Source: Secundilactobacillus paracollinoides DSM 15502 = JCM 11969
Lineage (GTDB): Bacteria > Bacillota > Bacilli > Lactobacillales > Lactobacillaceae
DNA length: 64,000 nucleotides
Direction: 5' to 3'
Assembly (NCBI RefSeq): GCF_001311135.1
Contig: NZ_BBAG01000004.1
Span: 40,473 to 104,472 of the forward strand
How positions within the stretch are numbered: the first letter of the stretch is position 1; each line of letters starts with the position of its first letter. Position numbers and translations under genes: made by a program. The notes beneath the pieces were generated by a model. That model saw only the letters and a program-made list of their open reading frames with translations. It was not told the origin of the DNA and ran no database searches. Shown here one piece after another: positions 37,291-47,916 of the stretch.

Positions 37291-37323
37291 TTACGGCAAT
37301 ATAGTCTCTATCGATGACTAAAC

Positions 37324-37353
37324 TTGCTCTAAATGCTCTAATTGAATTATAAT
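37324..37353 (+). promoter_or_regulatory. Promoter of the patA-asd unit
   Basis: TTGCTC (37324-37329), 18-nt spacer, TATAAT (37348-37353), about 30 nt before the ATG. Shows that the last two DAP-pathway genes have their own start outside riboswitch control. Confidence 0.6.
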
Positions 37354-37385
37354 GTTCTCAATATCTTAAGGATGGTGGATGTGTG

Positions 37386-38584
37386 ATGCCAAAATTGGCG
37401 AGTGAGTTATCGGGACAGGTTAATGAACGCCTGAACCAAGTTGGGCCATCGGGAATCCGCGAGTTTGACCTGCGAATTTCATCGGTACCCGACATTATTA
37501 AATTAACATTAGGTGAACCGGATATGAATACGCCGGAACACGTCAAAGAAGCTGCAATCAAAAGTATTCAAGCCAATGATTCCCACTATTCTGCACAAAA
37601 AGGCACCATTGAATTGCGTCGCGCAATTAGCGGTTACCTGAAGAAAAGTCAGAATTTAGACTATGATCCAGAAACAGAAATTATCGCGACTGTCGGGGCA
37701 ACCGAAGCCGTTACGGCAACGTTTCTCTCAATGCTGAACCCGGGCGATAAGGTCATTATTCCCACGCCGGCGTTTGCGCTGTATTTCCCACTGGTGACGA
37801 TTGCTGGCGCAGAATTGATCATGGTCGATACCTCAAAGGACGGGTTTATCCTGACGCCGGAGAGCTTGGAAGCCGTTTTAAAGAAGGAGGGTCCCGCCGT
37901 CAAAGCGGTCCTGCTGAACTACCCGGGGAATCCAACTGGTGTGGAATACCCAGAGGAAACGATTGAGGCGCTCGCAGACGTCATTCGCGAACATCACATG
38001 TACGTTATTGCGGATGAGATCTACTGTGAATTGACGTATGGTGTCGATCACTTTTCAATTGCCAAGATCCTGCCAGAGCGAACCGTCCTGATCAACGGTC
38101 TGTCTAAATCGCACGCCATGACTGGCTGGCGGATGGGCTACATTGCCGCACCAGCAGAATTTACGGCGAACGCTACGAAGATGCACGCTTCATGGTGACG
38201 TCACCGTCGAACCCCGCCCAGGCTGCAGCTACTGAAGCGCTGACCAACGGGTTGGATGATCCCGTTGCCATGCGGAAAATTTACCAGAAACGGCGTGACT
38301 TCGTTGAGGCTGCGATTAAGGATATGGGTCTTGACATGGCAACGCCGTCCGGTGCGTTTTACGCATTCGTCAAGATTCCTGAAGCCTTTGGAACCGACGA
38401 TGTGCGCTTTGCTGAAACGTTAGCGAAGGAAGCTAAGGTCGGCGGCGTACCAGGCAGTGCGTTTGGTGCTGGCGGCGAAGGCTACATCCGCTTCTCCTAC
38501 GCCGCTTCAGATGAAAACCTGCATGAAGCCATGAAACGGTTGAAGAACTACGTGGCATCACTAACGACAAGTCAGGTTGATTGA
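37386..38584 (+). CDS. patA: PLP aminotransferase, probable N-acetyl-LL-DAP aminotransferase (one frame break)
   Basis: Class I/II aminotransferase of about 400 residues. Seen: LTLGEPDMNTPEHV, GATEAVTATF, NYPGNPTGVEY, DEIYCELTYG and SKSHAMTGWRMGY with the PLP lysine. The last third is in another frame: one T missing at about 38190 (GCTTCATGG for GCTTTCATGG) restores KMHAFMVTSPSNPAQ. Located with the DAP genes and before asd, it most likely supplies the transamination step of the acetylase pathway. That substrate is inferred from context. ATG 37386 follows GGTGG. Confidence 0.88.
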
Positions 38585-38661
38585 TTTTAAAACAAAAACC
38601 TGTAACAATATGACAAACAAATTCTCTGAGCAGTCGTCAGAGTCAAAACGAGGTATGAGAT

Positions 38662-39752
38662 ATGAGTGATAAGTTAAGGGTTGGTGTGATTGGTGCAACG
38701 GGGATGGTCGGACAACGATTCATCACCATTTTAGCGGATCACCCATGGTTTGAAGTTGCCGTTGTTGCTGCAAGTGCCCACAGCGCTGGCAAGACGTACG
38801 GTGAGGCTGTTGACGGTCGCTGGAAGATGGACACGCCAATTCCAGAAAACGTGAAGAATATGGTCTTGATGGACGCCAGCAAGGTCAACGAAGTCGCTGA
38901 TCAAGTCGACTTCGTGTTCTCTGCCATCAAATTAGATAAGGCGGACACCCGTAACCTGGAAGACCAATATGCGAAGACGGAAACTCCAGTTGTTTCCAAT
39001 AACAGTGCGCACCGGTGGACGCTGATGTGCCAATGATCGTGCCAGAAATCAACCCGCAACACGCTGATATCATTCCATACCAACGTCAACGGTTGGGGAC
39101 GGAACGCGGCTTCGTTGCCGTTAAGCCGAACTGTTCGATTCAATCCTACACGCCGGCACTCTCTGCTTGGCGCAAGTTTGAACCAACGCAGGTTATCGCA
39201 ACGACCTATCAAGCCATTTCCGGCGCTGGCAAGACGTTCAAGGACTGGCCAGAAATGGTCGGCAACGTGATTCCTTACATTGCCGGTGAGGAAGAAAAGT
39301 CTGAACGCGAACCGCTTAAAATCTGGGGGAACGTGGACGCTGCAACGAAGTCCATCGTGCCTGACGAAGGAACGGTGATCACGAGCCAGTGTCTTCGAGT
39401 ACCAGTCCTGTATGGGCACACGGCAGCAGCGTTCGTGAACTTTAAGCAAAACCCAACTAAGGATGATTTGATTGAAGCGCTTGAAACTTACTCAGGTGAA
39501 CCACAAGAACTCGGCTTGCCAAGCGCGCCAAAGCAGTTTATCCAGTACATGACGCAGGATGACCGCCCACAGGTCATCCTTGACGTGAACTTTGAACACG
39601 GCATGGGCATCTCAATCGGCCGGTTGCGCGAGGACAAGATCTTCGATTGGAAGTTCGTCGGCCTGTCGCATAACACGGCGCGTGGCGCTGCCGGTGGTGC
39701 GGTTGAGTGCGCGGAACTCTTAAAGGCTAAAGGGTATATTTCTGCAAAGTAG
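38662..39752 (+). CDS. asd: Aspartate-semialdehyde dehydrogenase (one frame break)
   Basis: NADPH-dependent reduction of aspartyl-phosphate. About 363 residues of the archaeal/fungal-like class: VGVIGATGMVGQRFI loop, SNNSAHR, VKPNCSIQSYTPAL with the catalytic Cys, and RVPVLYGHTAAAFVNF. One base (A) is missing near 39014 (CGGTGGAC for CGGATGGAC), restoring SAHRMDADVPMIVPEIN. Enzymes of this kind are essential for cell-wall DAP, so a true knockout is unlikely. Its TAG stop at 39750 is the first three bases of an R1 repeat. Confidence 0.93.
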
Positions 39753-39833
39753 AGTGTGGAGGCAGGCGGTTAGCTTATGCAGTAGCCCTCTGCCTGCTGG
39801 AACACGTTTCAGCTACGAAGCCAAGAAAGTCAG
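39750..39833 (+). repeat. R1 repeat, short form
   Basis: Starts at the asd stop codon (TAGAGTGTGGAGG). Only the outer stem GGCAGGC / GCCTGC and the right end GGAACACGTTTCAGCTA are kept; the inner hairpin is absent. Confidence 0.8.
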
Positions 39834-39861
39834 CGCACTGTAACCGTCCAAAAAGTAAAAG

Positions 39862-39902
39862 CCAAAAAATCTTTGGGATTTTAATGTCCCAAGGCTTTTT
39901 TG
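39862..39902 (+). terminator. Terminator of patA-asd
   Basis: CTTTGGGA pairs with TCCCAAGG around TTTTAATG, flanked by AGCC / GGCT, then TTTTTT. Confidence 0.7.
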
Positions 39903-40075
39903 CGTATAACAGTGAACCCCTTTAAATCATCTGAGAATTTTTAGACAATAAATAAGGCTATTGTCAATTTTCGCCCCACTGGCTAGGCGTTGATTATCTC
40001 TCTGGTATAATCGACCAAGAGAAAAAAACAGTTCCAAATCGAACCACGTAGTTAGAAGAAGTGAGGGAGAAACAA

Positions 40076-40258
40076 ATGATTTTGTTGATTGTGTTTGAGC
40101 TAATTGTGGCAGTGGGGTACGCGGGCATCACCGCGTTGCTGATGAGTGTGCAGTATCACGACCATGCGGTGACCCTAACGTCGTTTCGCAAACATCTGAT
40201 GTATGCGCTGTTCGTTTGGATCGTACTGATCATCATTGAAGTGGTCGTGTTTTATTGA
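40076..40258 (+). CDS. Small two-helix membrane protein
   Basis: A 60-residue protein with two hydrophobic helices (ILLIVFELIVAVGYAGITALLM and YALFVWIVLIIIEVVVF) linked by a polar loop with KH. ATG 40076 has GAGGGAG 6 nt upstream, and TATAAT at 40006-40011 is a fitting -10 box. Function unknown. It precedes recQ by 69 bp and may be cotranscribed. Confidence 0.7.
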   Translation: MILLIVFELIVAVGYAGITALLMSVQYHDHAVTLTSFRKHLMYALFVWIVLIIIEVVVFY

Positions 40259-40327
40259 TACGGGTAACCGGCGACGCCAAAATCTGATAGAATTGAACTA
40301 ATCATTTTAAAGAAGGGAATTGACACC

Positions 40328-42145
40328 ATGACGCCGCAGGAAATATTAAAACAACAGTTTGGTTATGACACGTTTCGACCGGGGCAGGGAGACGTGATCG
40401 ACCATATTATGAACCACGAGAACGTCCTGGCGATTATGCCGACAGGTGGCGGGAAATCGCTGTGTTACCAGATTCCAGCATTGCTGCAGGATGGACTCAC
40501 CCTGGTGGTCTCACCGCTGATCTCGCTAATGAAGGACCAGGTGGATGCACTCAATGAAAACGGCATCCCGGCGACGTTTATTAACAGCTCGCTGACGTAC
40601 GGATAAATCAATGACCGTTTTGACCAAGCGCAGGATGGCCGAATAAAGCTGCTCTATGTGTCGCCGGAACGGCTCGATTCAGGTTATTTTGACCGGTTGG
40701 CAGAATTACCAGTTGAACTGGTCGCCATTGATGAGGCCCACTGTATTTCACAGTGGGGACACGATTTTCGCCCAAGTTATCTGAACTTGACGGCGACGAT
40801 TCAACAACTGCCATCCAACCCAACTATCGTGGCTTTGACCGCCACGGCCACGCCGAAGGTCGCCAAAGATATCATGGACCGGCTACAGTTGGATGCGGAG
40901 GTCAAAACGGGGTTTGCGCGTCCCAATTTGTCGTTTAAAGTGGTTAAAGACCAAGACATTGACGCGTTTTTGATCGATTATTTAAAAACCAATGCTGACC
41001 AATCTGGCATCGTTTACGCCTCAACGCGTAAGGAAGTTGAACGCCTGACAAAGTTGCTGCAACATCACAAGGTGGCCGCAACCATGTACCACGGCGGTCT
41101 GACCAAGAACCAGCGGCGTGAAAACCAAGATGATTTTCTGTACGATCGTACGCCGGTGATGGTGGCCACGAACGCCTTTGGGATGGGGATTGACAAGAGT
41201 AACGTCCGGTTTGTGATCCACGCTCAGGTGCCGGGTAGTCTGGAATCGTATTACCAAGAAGTTGGCCGTGCTGGTCGGGATGGATTACCTAGTGAAGCAA
41301 TCCTATTGTTCAAACTGGCTGACGTTCAGATTCAACATTTCCTGATCGACCAATCTGAGCGTGATGAGCAGAATAAACAGCGTGAGTACGAAAAACTTCA
41401 GGCGATGACCCAGTATGCCAACACGCCGGAATGTTTGCAGAAATACATTTTGGGCTACTTTGGCGAAACCTGCGATGATTGCGGGCAGTGCAGCAACTGT
41501 CTGGATACGCGTGAAAGTCAGGACATTACCGTGGATACACAAAAGGTGCTGTCGTGTGTGAAACGGATGAATGAACGATTTGGTAAAAGTCTGGTGGCTC
41601 AGGTGCTTGCTGGGTCGTCTAACCAGCGTATCAAGCAATTTCATTTTCAGAGTTTATCCACTTATGGTCTGATGAAGAATCGTAAACAAAAGGCCATTGC
41701 GGATCTAATCGATTTTTTGACGGCTTCCGGCTACCTCGCAGCGGAGGGCGGGCAGTATCCCGTTTTGAAACTGACCCCCGCTGGCGTTGACGTGTTGAAG
41801 GGTGAGACCCAGGTCTTTCGCAAGGAAGCTGTTAAGGTCGACCATACCTTGCCAGTTAACAGCGAGCTGTTTGAAAAGTTGCGTGTTCTTAGACGTGAAT
41901 TTGCTGAAAAACAAGGGGTGCCACCGTTTGTTATTTTCTCGGATAAAACGTTGCGTGATATGTGTGCGCAGATGCCGCAGACCCTTGATGATATGCTGAA
42001 CGTTAAGGGGATCGGCGCTAATAAGCTGGAGAAGTATGGCGATGAGTTCTTGGCTGTTGTGCGGGCTGAGGGGGACGCTTCTGACGTTGAAGATGCTGAA
42101 GAGACCGCAGGAGTTGCGGCTTCTAATGCTGATGATGGTGAATAA
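40328..42145 (+). pseudogene. recQ: RecQ DNA helicase with an in-frame stop codon
   Basis: 3'-5' DNA helicase, about 605 residues if read through. Motifs: FRPGQGDVIDHI, Walker A PTGGGKSLC, DEAHCISQWGHDFRPSY, TATATPKV, GRAGRDG, the zinc-binding cysteines (ECLQKYI...CDDCGQCSNC) and a C-terminal HRDC domain (RREFAEKQGVPPFVIFSD). Codon 93 is TAA (40604-40606) in SLTYG-stop-INDRF while the frame before and after is the same, so this is a base substitution (GAA to TAA fits) and not an indel like the other breaks here. As written, helicase motif I is cut from the rest. A nonsense mutation or a base-call error are both possible. Confidence 0.8.
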
Positions 42146-42154
42146 ATTGATCGA

Positions 42155-42194
42155 CAAAAAAGACATCTGTCCTGTTGGGGAGATGTCTTTTTTT
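42155..42194. terminator. Terminator of recQ
   Basis: AAAAAAGACATCT pairs with AGATGTCTTTTTTT, loop GTCCTGTTGGGG; T-tracts both ways. Confidence 0.9.
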
Positions 42195-42297
42195 AGTTAC
42201 GCTTCCAAAATTGAATTTCGAAAAACAAATAGTTAAGTGTAAGTCAACTGTAGGGAAACAAGTTCTGCTCAGCATTGCGGTGTGGTTCTCTGTCCTC

Positions 42298-42424
42298 GAG
42301 CCGAAACGGGTTCCAGAAAGCAGAAGGTTGCACACAAGCCAACTCTGACACAAATTCCAAGACCGGGAATTTCTGTCAGAGTTAGCTTGTGCTCCACCTT
42401 CTAACCGCTTTCTTCCACCCTCTA
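42298..42424 (-). repeat. R1 structured hairpin repeat, minus orientation
   Basis: Starts (minus strand) with the TAG stop codon of the OppA-type gene at 42424. Outer stem GAAAGC / GCTTTC and AGAAGG / CCTTCT; inner stem CACAAGCTAACTCTGACA / TGTCAGAGTTGGCTTGTG with one G-U; top AAATTCC / GGAATTT; right end GGAACCCGTTTCGGCT. Confidence 0.88.
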
Positions 42425-44082
42425 CTTCACCAAATACGCACTCTTATAATCCGCAACCACCCCACTAATATTATAAACAACCCCATTCAACTTAGGATTC
42501 GACAAGTAGGAGTCCGCCTGCTGGTACAGGGGCGTGACCGCCTGGTTTGTCATCAGCAGTTTTTCTGCATCCAACATTTCTTGCCAACGATTGAGTTGAT
42601 TGCCAGTCGGATTGTTACTGATTTTGATAATCAGGTTATTATAGGCTTTATTTTGCCAGCTGCCGTAGTTGAACCGGCTGTTGGCTGTCATGATCTGCAG
42701 GAAGGATAGTGGGTCCGGATAGTCGGCACCCCAGCTGCTCAGTAGTAATTGGTACTGGCCGTTCAATGCCAGCCGATTTGCTGTACTGGTCCGGACGGTC
42801 CGGATTTTTACGTCAAAATGGTTTAGTTTTGTTTCTAACTGGTGTTTAATGTTAGTAGCGACTCGTTTGCTGGCCCAGTCGTTCGCAACGGTCAGGGTCA
42901 GGCTGTAATGGGACAGATGCAGTGTTTGCTGAGCTTGTTGCCACTCCTTCTTGGCCAGCGCAGTGTTCCCTTTAACGGTGCTTTGCGCAGCTTGCTGGTC
43001 AGCAAAGTCGGCCTTTGTTTTAACGTTCTTGCTCAGCCCCGCAGTCACCAGTCCCTTTGGTGCTAACGAGGCATTTTTGAGGGCGTTGTTGATCAGCGTT
43101 TTTCGGTTAATGGCGTGGGAGATGGCTAACCGCGCGTCCTGATTGTTGATCAGCTGGTCGGCCGTTTTATTGGTGGTCTTAAAATTGTAAGAGATAAACC
43201 GCATGGATGAAAATGGACGAACGAGGTAGTCGGGCTGATTTTTATTTTCAGTGATTTGATTATCAAACAACTGAACCTCGTCCAGCTTACCGGCCCGGTA
43301 ATTTTTCAGGTCGGTTTTTAACGACGTCGCGGTGGTGATGGTTAACCGGTGGAGGTACACGTGCGCTTATCCCAGTAGTAGGGGTTAGGTGCCAACACAC
43401 GGGTCTTGCAATTTGACCGCCATTTGACGAGCTTAAACGGCCCACTGTACAGCTGGGTGCTGGCTCTTTTGCCATACCGAGTGCCATATCTTTGCACCTC
43501 AGTTTTGCTTTGCGGGGCGAATAAGGGGTAAGCTAGAAGGGTCTTAAAATACGCAATCGGGTGATCCAGAGTGACCCGCAAATGATGAGCGGATACCGCT
43601 GTGACACCAAGTTTGCTGGCGGGAAGCTGCCCGCGACGAATCGCAGTGGCGTTTTTAATGCCGGCAAATAAGTTGGCATTGACCGAGTGGGTCGATTTCG
43701 CAATCGTTCGTTTCCAGGAGTACACAAAATCCTGGGCAGTTATCGGCTGACCATTGGACCAGCGGGCGTTTTGGCGAATCGTGAAATCGTAAATGGTACT
43801 GTTATGGCTGACCTGCGTCTTACTGGCGAGGCCGGCAACCAGATGACCGTTTTTACCCTGACGAAACAAGCCCTCAGTTGAACTGCGGAGCTTTGAAAAA
43901 CTCGTCACTTTAGAAATGTCAACGGTGTCCGGTGGTGTTTGTTGCACAATGGTCACGTTTTGGTTGTGCAACATGACGCCTTTGTTATCAGATTTGGTGG
44001 CTGACTGGGTGCTTGGGTGACAGCCGGTGAGCACCAGCAGAGTGAGTCCAAGGACCCCCAGCACAGATAGCAATCGTTTCAT
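42422..44082 (-). CDS. OppA-type peptide-binding lipoprotein (one frame break)
   Basis: Solute-binding protein family 5 lipoprotein of about 553 residues, extracytoplasmic component of oligopeptide ABC uptake. Lipoprotein signal LLSVLGVLGLTLLVLTGC with the lipid Cys at residue 20. Family motif NARWSNGQPITAQDFVYSWKR is present. At NPYYWDKRT the frame changes: one G missing at about 43367 (ACGTG for ACGGTG) restores RTVYLHRLTITT. No opp permease or ATPase genes are next to it, so it is an orphan binding protein. Start ATG 44082 after GAAAGGA. Its stop codon is provided by an R1 repeat. Confidence 0.88.
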
Positions 44083-44164
44083 AACGATGTTCCTTTCGTA
44101 AAAATTGCTTATGAATTGATAATAGAAGAGCAGAAGAGCCCTGTCAAACACGATTGGGCCATAA

Positions 44165-44998
44165 ATGATGAAATCAAGGAATGACTTAAAAATGGAAGAT
44201 GTATTATTAACGGCGGGACAGTTTGCGGCAATGCTGAAAATTGACCGTCACCAACTAGATTGGGCGGATGAGCGGGGCTTGTTTGTTCCCGTTAAACGGG
44301 AAAATAACGGCCATCGCTGGTATGGTCTGTCACAGGTAAACGCATGGCTGACACTGCAGTCACTGCAAGAACTGGGTGTTGCCGAAACAGATATCAAAAC
44401 AATGATGTCCCAGACAACCGACTTTTCCAGCTTACTACACCAGCAACAAAAATTATTGAATCGCCAAATTGAACGCCTGACAGCTGGTCAGGAACAGGTC
44501 AGTGAACTGATTACCGCAAATGAGACGGCCAACCGGGCAGTGCCTGACCAGGTGACACTCGTGAACCGAGCACCGCAGGACATGCTGCTGACCCCTGTTA
44601 CAAGTGAGACAAAGTCAGAGTCAGCACTGATTCAGGCACATCTTCAAACGCTGACTGCTGGCTTAGACGTTCCCGTAGCGACGCTCATTGTGGGAAAAAT
44701 TCGTCCACGAAGCGATGTGACGGATCATAGTTTAGATCGGTTAACAGGAGTGTATACGCCACTGATTGGTGGTAACAGCGCGTTAGCGAAACACACGCGG
44801 GCAGCAGGCAGATTCTTATTGCTGTACCACCACGCTGATCAGCCTTTAGAAGTGGGGTATCAGCGGCTATTGGATTATGCGGCTGATAACCACTTGGCAC
44901 TGGGCGAGCACTTCTTTGAGAGCACGATCCCAACGGCATTGCAGACGCCGTTGATTCAGGGGCCGGTGGTGCGAATCTTTGTTGCTGTGAGGGCGTAA
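44165..44998 (+). CDS. MerR-family regulator with effector-binding domain
   Basis: A 277-residue regulator. The N-terminal MerR helix-turn-helix reads LTAGQFAAMLKIDRHQLDWADERGLFVPVKRENNGHRWYGLSQVNAW, broken here as LTAGQFAAML and the wing ENNGHRWYG; a coiled coil (LLHQQQKLLNRQIERLTAGQEQ) follows, then a GyrI/BmrR-like ligand domain. It resembles multidrug-responsive MerR proteins. ATG at 44165 has no clear ribosome site, and ATG 44192 with AAGGA 11 nt upstream is an alternative start. Divergent from the OppA-type gene. Target genes unknown. Confidence 0.82.
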   Translation: MMKSRNDLKMEDVLLTAGQFAAMLKIDRHQLDWADERGLFVPVKRENNGHRWYGLSQVNAWLTLQSLQELGVAETDIKTMMSQTTDFSSLLHQQQKLLNRQIERLTAGQEQVSELITANETANRAVPDQVTLVNRAPQDMLLTPVTSETKSESALIQAHLQTLTAGLDVPVATLIVGKIRPRSDVTDHSLDRLTGVYTPLIGGNSALAKHTRAAGRFLLLYHHADQPLEVGYQRLLDYAADNHLALGEHFFESTIPTALQTPLIQGPVVRIFVAVRA

Positions 44999-45058
44999 GA
45001 GCGCGGAGCAAGGTGTTTTGAGGGCGGAGCGCGTTTCGGCTAGGTTGCGAAGAAAGTT
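44996..45058 (+). repeat. R1 repeat, degenerate short form
   Basis: Directly after the MerR gene: TAAGAGCGCGGAGCAAGG, a reduced middle, then GGAGCGCGTTTCGGCTAGG and GAAGAAAGTTAG matching the R1 right flank. The stem is mostly lost. Confidence 0.6.
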
Positions 45059-45150
45059 AGAACCTTTCGAACCGCTTATAACACAAAACTTAGAAATAAC
45101 AGTCAGACAAGACAAAATTTCAATCAACCAAACAGAGAGTAGGTACCCGA

Positions 45151-46267
45151 ATGATCACTTGGTCACCATCAAAAATCAAAGCCTTCCAGAAGGCCCTATT
45201 AACCTGGTACGACACCGATGGGCGTGACCTGCCGTGGCGTCGAGACCACGATCCGTACCACGTGTGGGTCTCAGAAATTATGTTGCAGCAGACCCAAGTT
45301 AATACTGTGATTCCATACTATAACCGGTTTATGGACTGGTTTCCGACGGTGACTGATTTAGCGGACGCCCCTGAAGAGAGGCTGATGAAGGCCTGGGAGG
45401 GTCTTGGTTATTACTCCCGAGCGCGTAATTTGCAAAAGGCGGCGAAGCAGGTCGTTGAGGATTTTAACGGCAAGTGGCCGAGAACCGCGGAGGAGTTGTT
45501 AGACCTTGCAGGTATTGGTCCCTATACTGCTGGTGCCATTGCCAGTATTGCGTTTGGGGAGCCTGTGCCGGCGGTGGACGGCAATGCGTTTCGGGTGTTT
45601 TCACGGTTGTTAGAAATTGATGATGATATTGCTAAACCGCAGACGCGGCAGGTGTTTGAGCAGGTTATTGGCACGATTATTCCGACTGATCGCCCCGGCG
45701 ACTTTAATCAGGCCATTATGGATCTTGGATCCAGCTACATGACTGCTAAAAATCCTGATTCAGAAAACTCGCCGGTCAAGGCGTTTGACCAGGCTTATTT
45801 AGATGGCGTGGAGGATCAGTACCCGGTGAAGACAAAGAAGCCCCCGGCCGGTCCAGATCCCATACTTTGGGTTGGTAATTCATGCTGACGACCGGTATTT
45901 GATGGAAAAACGCCCCAGTACGGGCTTATTGGCGAACTTCTGGACGTTCCCACTCGTTAAACGAGAAACGCTGCTGACAGGGCTAGAACACCCGGAAACG
46001 GTGACGGATGAGGAACTGGTGACACTTCTGGAACATGAAGTAGCCGAGACAGACGGGCTAAAGCTGCATCTGACACCACGTTCGGGTAAACAGGTGACCC
46101 ACACATTTACACACCAAAAGTGGCTGATTACGCTGATGGACGCAGAATGGTCGGGCGACCTTGATTTAAGTTACTTCCCTGGCGAATGGCTGACTGCCTC
46201 AGATTTTGAACGGTTAGCACTCCCGAAAGTTCAGGATAAGATGTGGCAGCGGGTGAGACCGAAATAG
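45151..46267 (+). CDS. mutY: A/G-specific adenine glycosylase lacking the iron-sulphur cysteines (one frame break)
   Basis: Removes A mispaired with 8-oxoguanine. About 372 residues: LPWRRDHDPYHVWVSEIMLQQTQV split here as LPWRRDHDPY and SEIMLQQTQV, the helix-hairpin-helix DLAGIGPYTAGAIASIAF and VDGNAFRVFSR with the catalytic Asp. After NQAIMDLGSS the usual Cys-X6-Cys-X2-Cys-X5-Cys cluster is absent: that stretch (YMTAKNPDSENSPVKAF) has no cysteine. Such cluster-less MutYs are known from lactobacilli. The Nudix-like 8-oxoG recognition domain is in another frame after 45863, where one extra base (A of CCCATAC) sits; removing it gives DPYFGLVIHADDRYLMEKRP. Confidence 0.9.
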
Positions 46268-46437
46268 CGTCGCCACCTTACTCAAGTAAATTGTGGTGAG
46301 GTGTCCTATTTTACTTATGTAACTAACTATAAAACCGACACATGATTGATTAAGGGAGGACAAGCAGGCGTAACTATTTGATTGAGTAGAATTATTTGTT
46401 TTAAGCTGTTGCAATTATTCAGAGAGGTGTGAACCAA

Positions 46438-47916
46438 ATGCACAATAGTTCAAAAGCGGTCGAGCAGCCGCTTGATCAAAACGGCAAGCCATATAATCGA
46501 ATCTTGCTGGTTTTGACAATGTTGATCGGAACGTTAAGTACGTTTATTACGTCAACCATGCTCACAACGGCGTTTCCAACGTTAATGAACGCCTTTAGTA
46601 TTTCTGCCGATACGGTTCAGTGGTTAACGACTGGATTCATGCTGGTCATGGGGATCGTGATGCCGATCACGGGGTTCTTTCTCCAACGGTTTGATTCCCG
46701 AAAACTGTATTTATCTGCTATCGCCATCTTTTTAGTCGGGACGATCATTTGTTATTTCGCTCAGAATTTCTGGACGATTTTGATTGGGCGGCTCGTCATG
46801 GCTTCAGGAGTTGGGATTACGGCGCCCGTTTATCAAACGATTATGACGACCATTTTTCCGCCGTCGCAACGGGGAGCTGCCATGGGGACGGCCGGCATCG
46901 TTATTGGGTTAGCACCCGCTATTGGGCCGACACTTTCTGGCTGGATCCTGATTCACTATTCATGGCGGATGCTGTTTTTGGTGATCATGCCTGTTTCGAT
47001 CATTGTGTTGATTATGGGGAGTTTTACACTCAGAAAAGTGTTACCCACGCGAAAGGCGCCAGTCGACTGGTTCTCAGTTTTACTGTCGATCATCGGGTTT
47101 GGGTCAATGCTGTACGGTTTTTCCTCCGTTGGGCAGTACCAGTGGTCGGATCCGATGGTTTACATGACCCTGATCATTGGGGTCATTGTGGTCGCGCTGT
47201 TCATTTGGCGGTCGCTTACAATCAAGAACCCACTCCTGCAGTTTAAAGTCTTTAAACGCTCAGATTTTGCGTTGTCGGCCACATTGGTTGCCGTTTCGTT
47301 TATGTCCATGAACGGATTTACGCTGGTGGTGCCATTGTATCTGCAAACATTGCGGGGTGAATCACCGTTAGCCTCTGGGTTGACTTTATTACCAGGTGCG
47401 ATCGTGATTGGGTGTATGAACCCGATCACTGGGCGGATTTTTGACCGGCTGGGCGCTCGAAATATGGCGATTACAGGCATGTTTTTGCTGACCATTGCAA
47501 CGGCCGCGTTTATTCCGATCACGGCGCAGGCACCGATTTCCTACATTGTGGCGTTGTATGCGCTGCGGATGTTTGGTATTTCAATGGTCATGATGCCAGT
47601 GACCACGACTGGGATGAACGCGTTACCGTTGAACCTGATCGGTGATAGGACGGTCGTCAACAACACGGCCCGGCAAGTTTTCGCGTCAATGGGGACCGCC
47701 ATTTTAGTCTCGACGATGTCGAACGTGACGCTGAATCACACACCAGCTCACGCGGTTGCGAAGGCGACCCCATTCCTTTATCGGAAGTTGGCCATTAATG
47801 CGAATGTGCTAGGCTTCCGTTACGCATTTGGAATTGCGACGGCGTTCTCACTGCTAGGGTTCTTACTGACATTCCTGTTGAAACGTGATCCCAAGAAAGT
47901 GGGGGTAGCGAAATGA
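46438..47916 (+). CDS. DHA2-family MFS multidrug exporter
   Basis: A 492-residue proton-coupled exporter of the 14-helix DHA2 (EmrB/QacA) family. Seen: TFITSTMLTTAFPTLMNAF in helix 1, QWLTTGFMLVMG in helix 2, RLVMASGVGITAPVYQTIMT, and the helix-5 signature GLAPAIGPTLSGWI. ATG 46438 has AGAGAGG 10 nt upstream; a GTG nine bases earlier overlaps that site. Overlaps the next gene by 4 nt, forming a two-gene operon with a DUF4811 protein, a pairing common in lactobacilli. Substrate unknown. Confidence 0.92.
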   Translation: MHNSSKAVEQPLDQNGKPYNRILLVLTMLIGTLSTFITSTMLTTAFPTLMNAFSISADTVQWLTTGFMLVMGIVMPITGFFLQRFDSRKLYLSAIAIFLVGTIICYFAQNFWTILIGRLVMASGVGITAPVYQTIMTTIFPPSQRGAAMGTAGIVIGLAPAIGPTLSGWILIHYSWRMLFLVIMPVSIIVLIMGSFTLRKVLPTRKAPVDWFSVLLSIIGFGSMLYGFSSVGQYQWSDPMVYMTLIIGVIVVALFIWRSLTIKNPLLQFKVFKRSDFALSATLVAVSFMSMNGFTLVVPLYLQTLRGESPLASGLTLLPGAIVIGCMNPITGRIFDRLGARNMAITGMFLLTIATAAFIPITAQAPISYIVALYALRMFGISMVMMPVTTTGMNALPLNLIGDRTVVNNTARQVFASMGTAILVSTMSNVTLNHTPAHAVAKATPFLYRKLAINANVLGFRYAFGIATAFSLLGFLLTFLLKRDPKKVGVAK

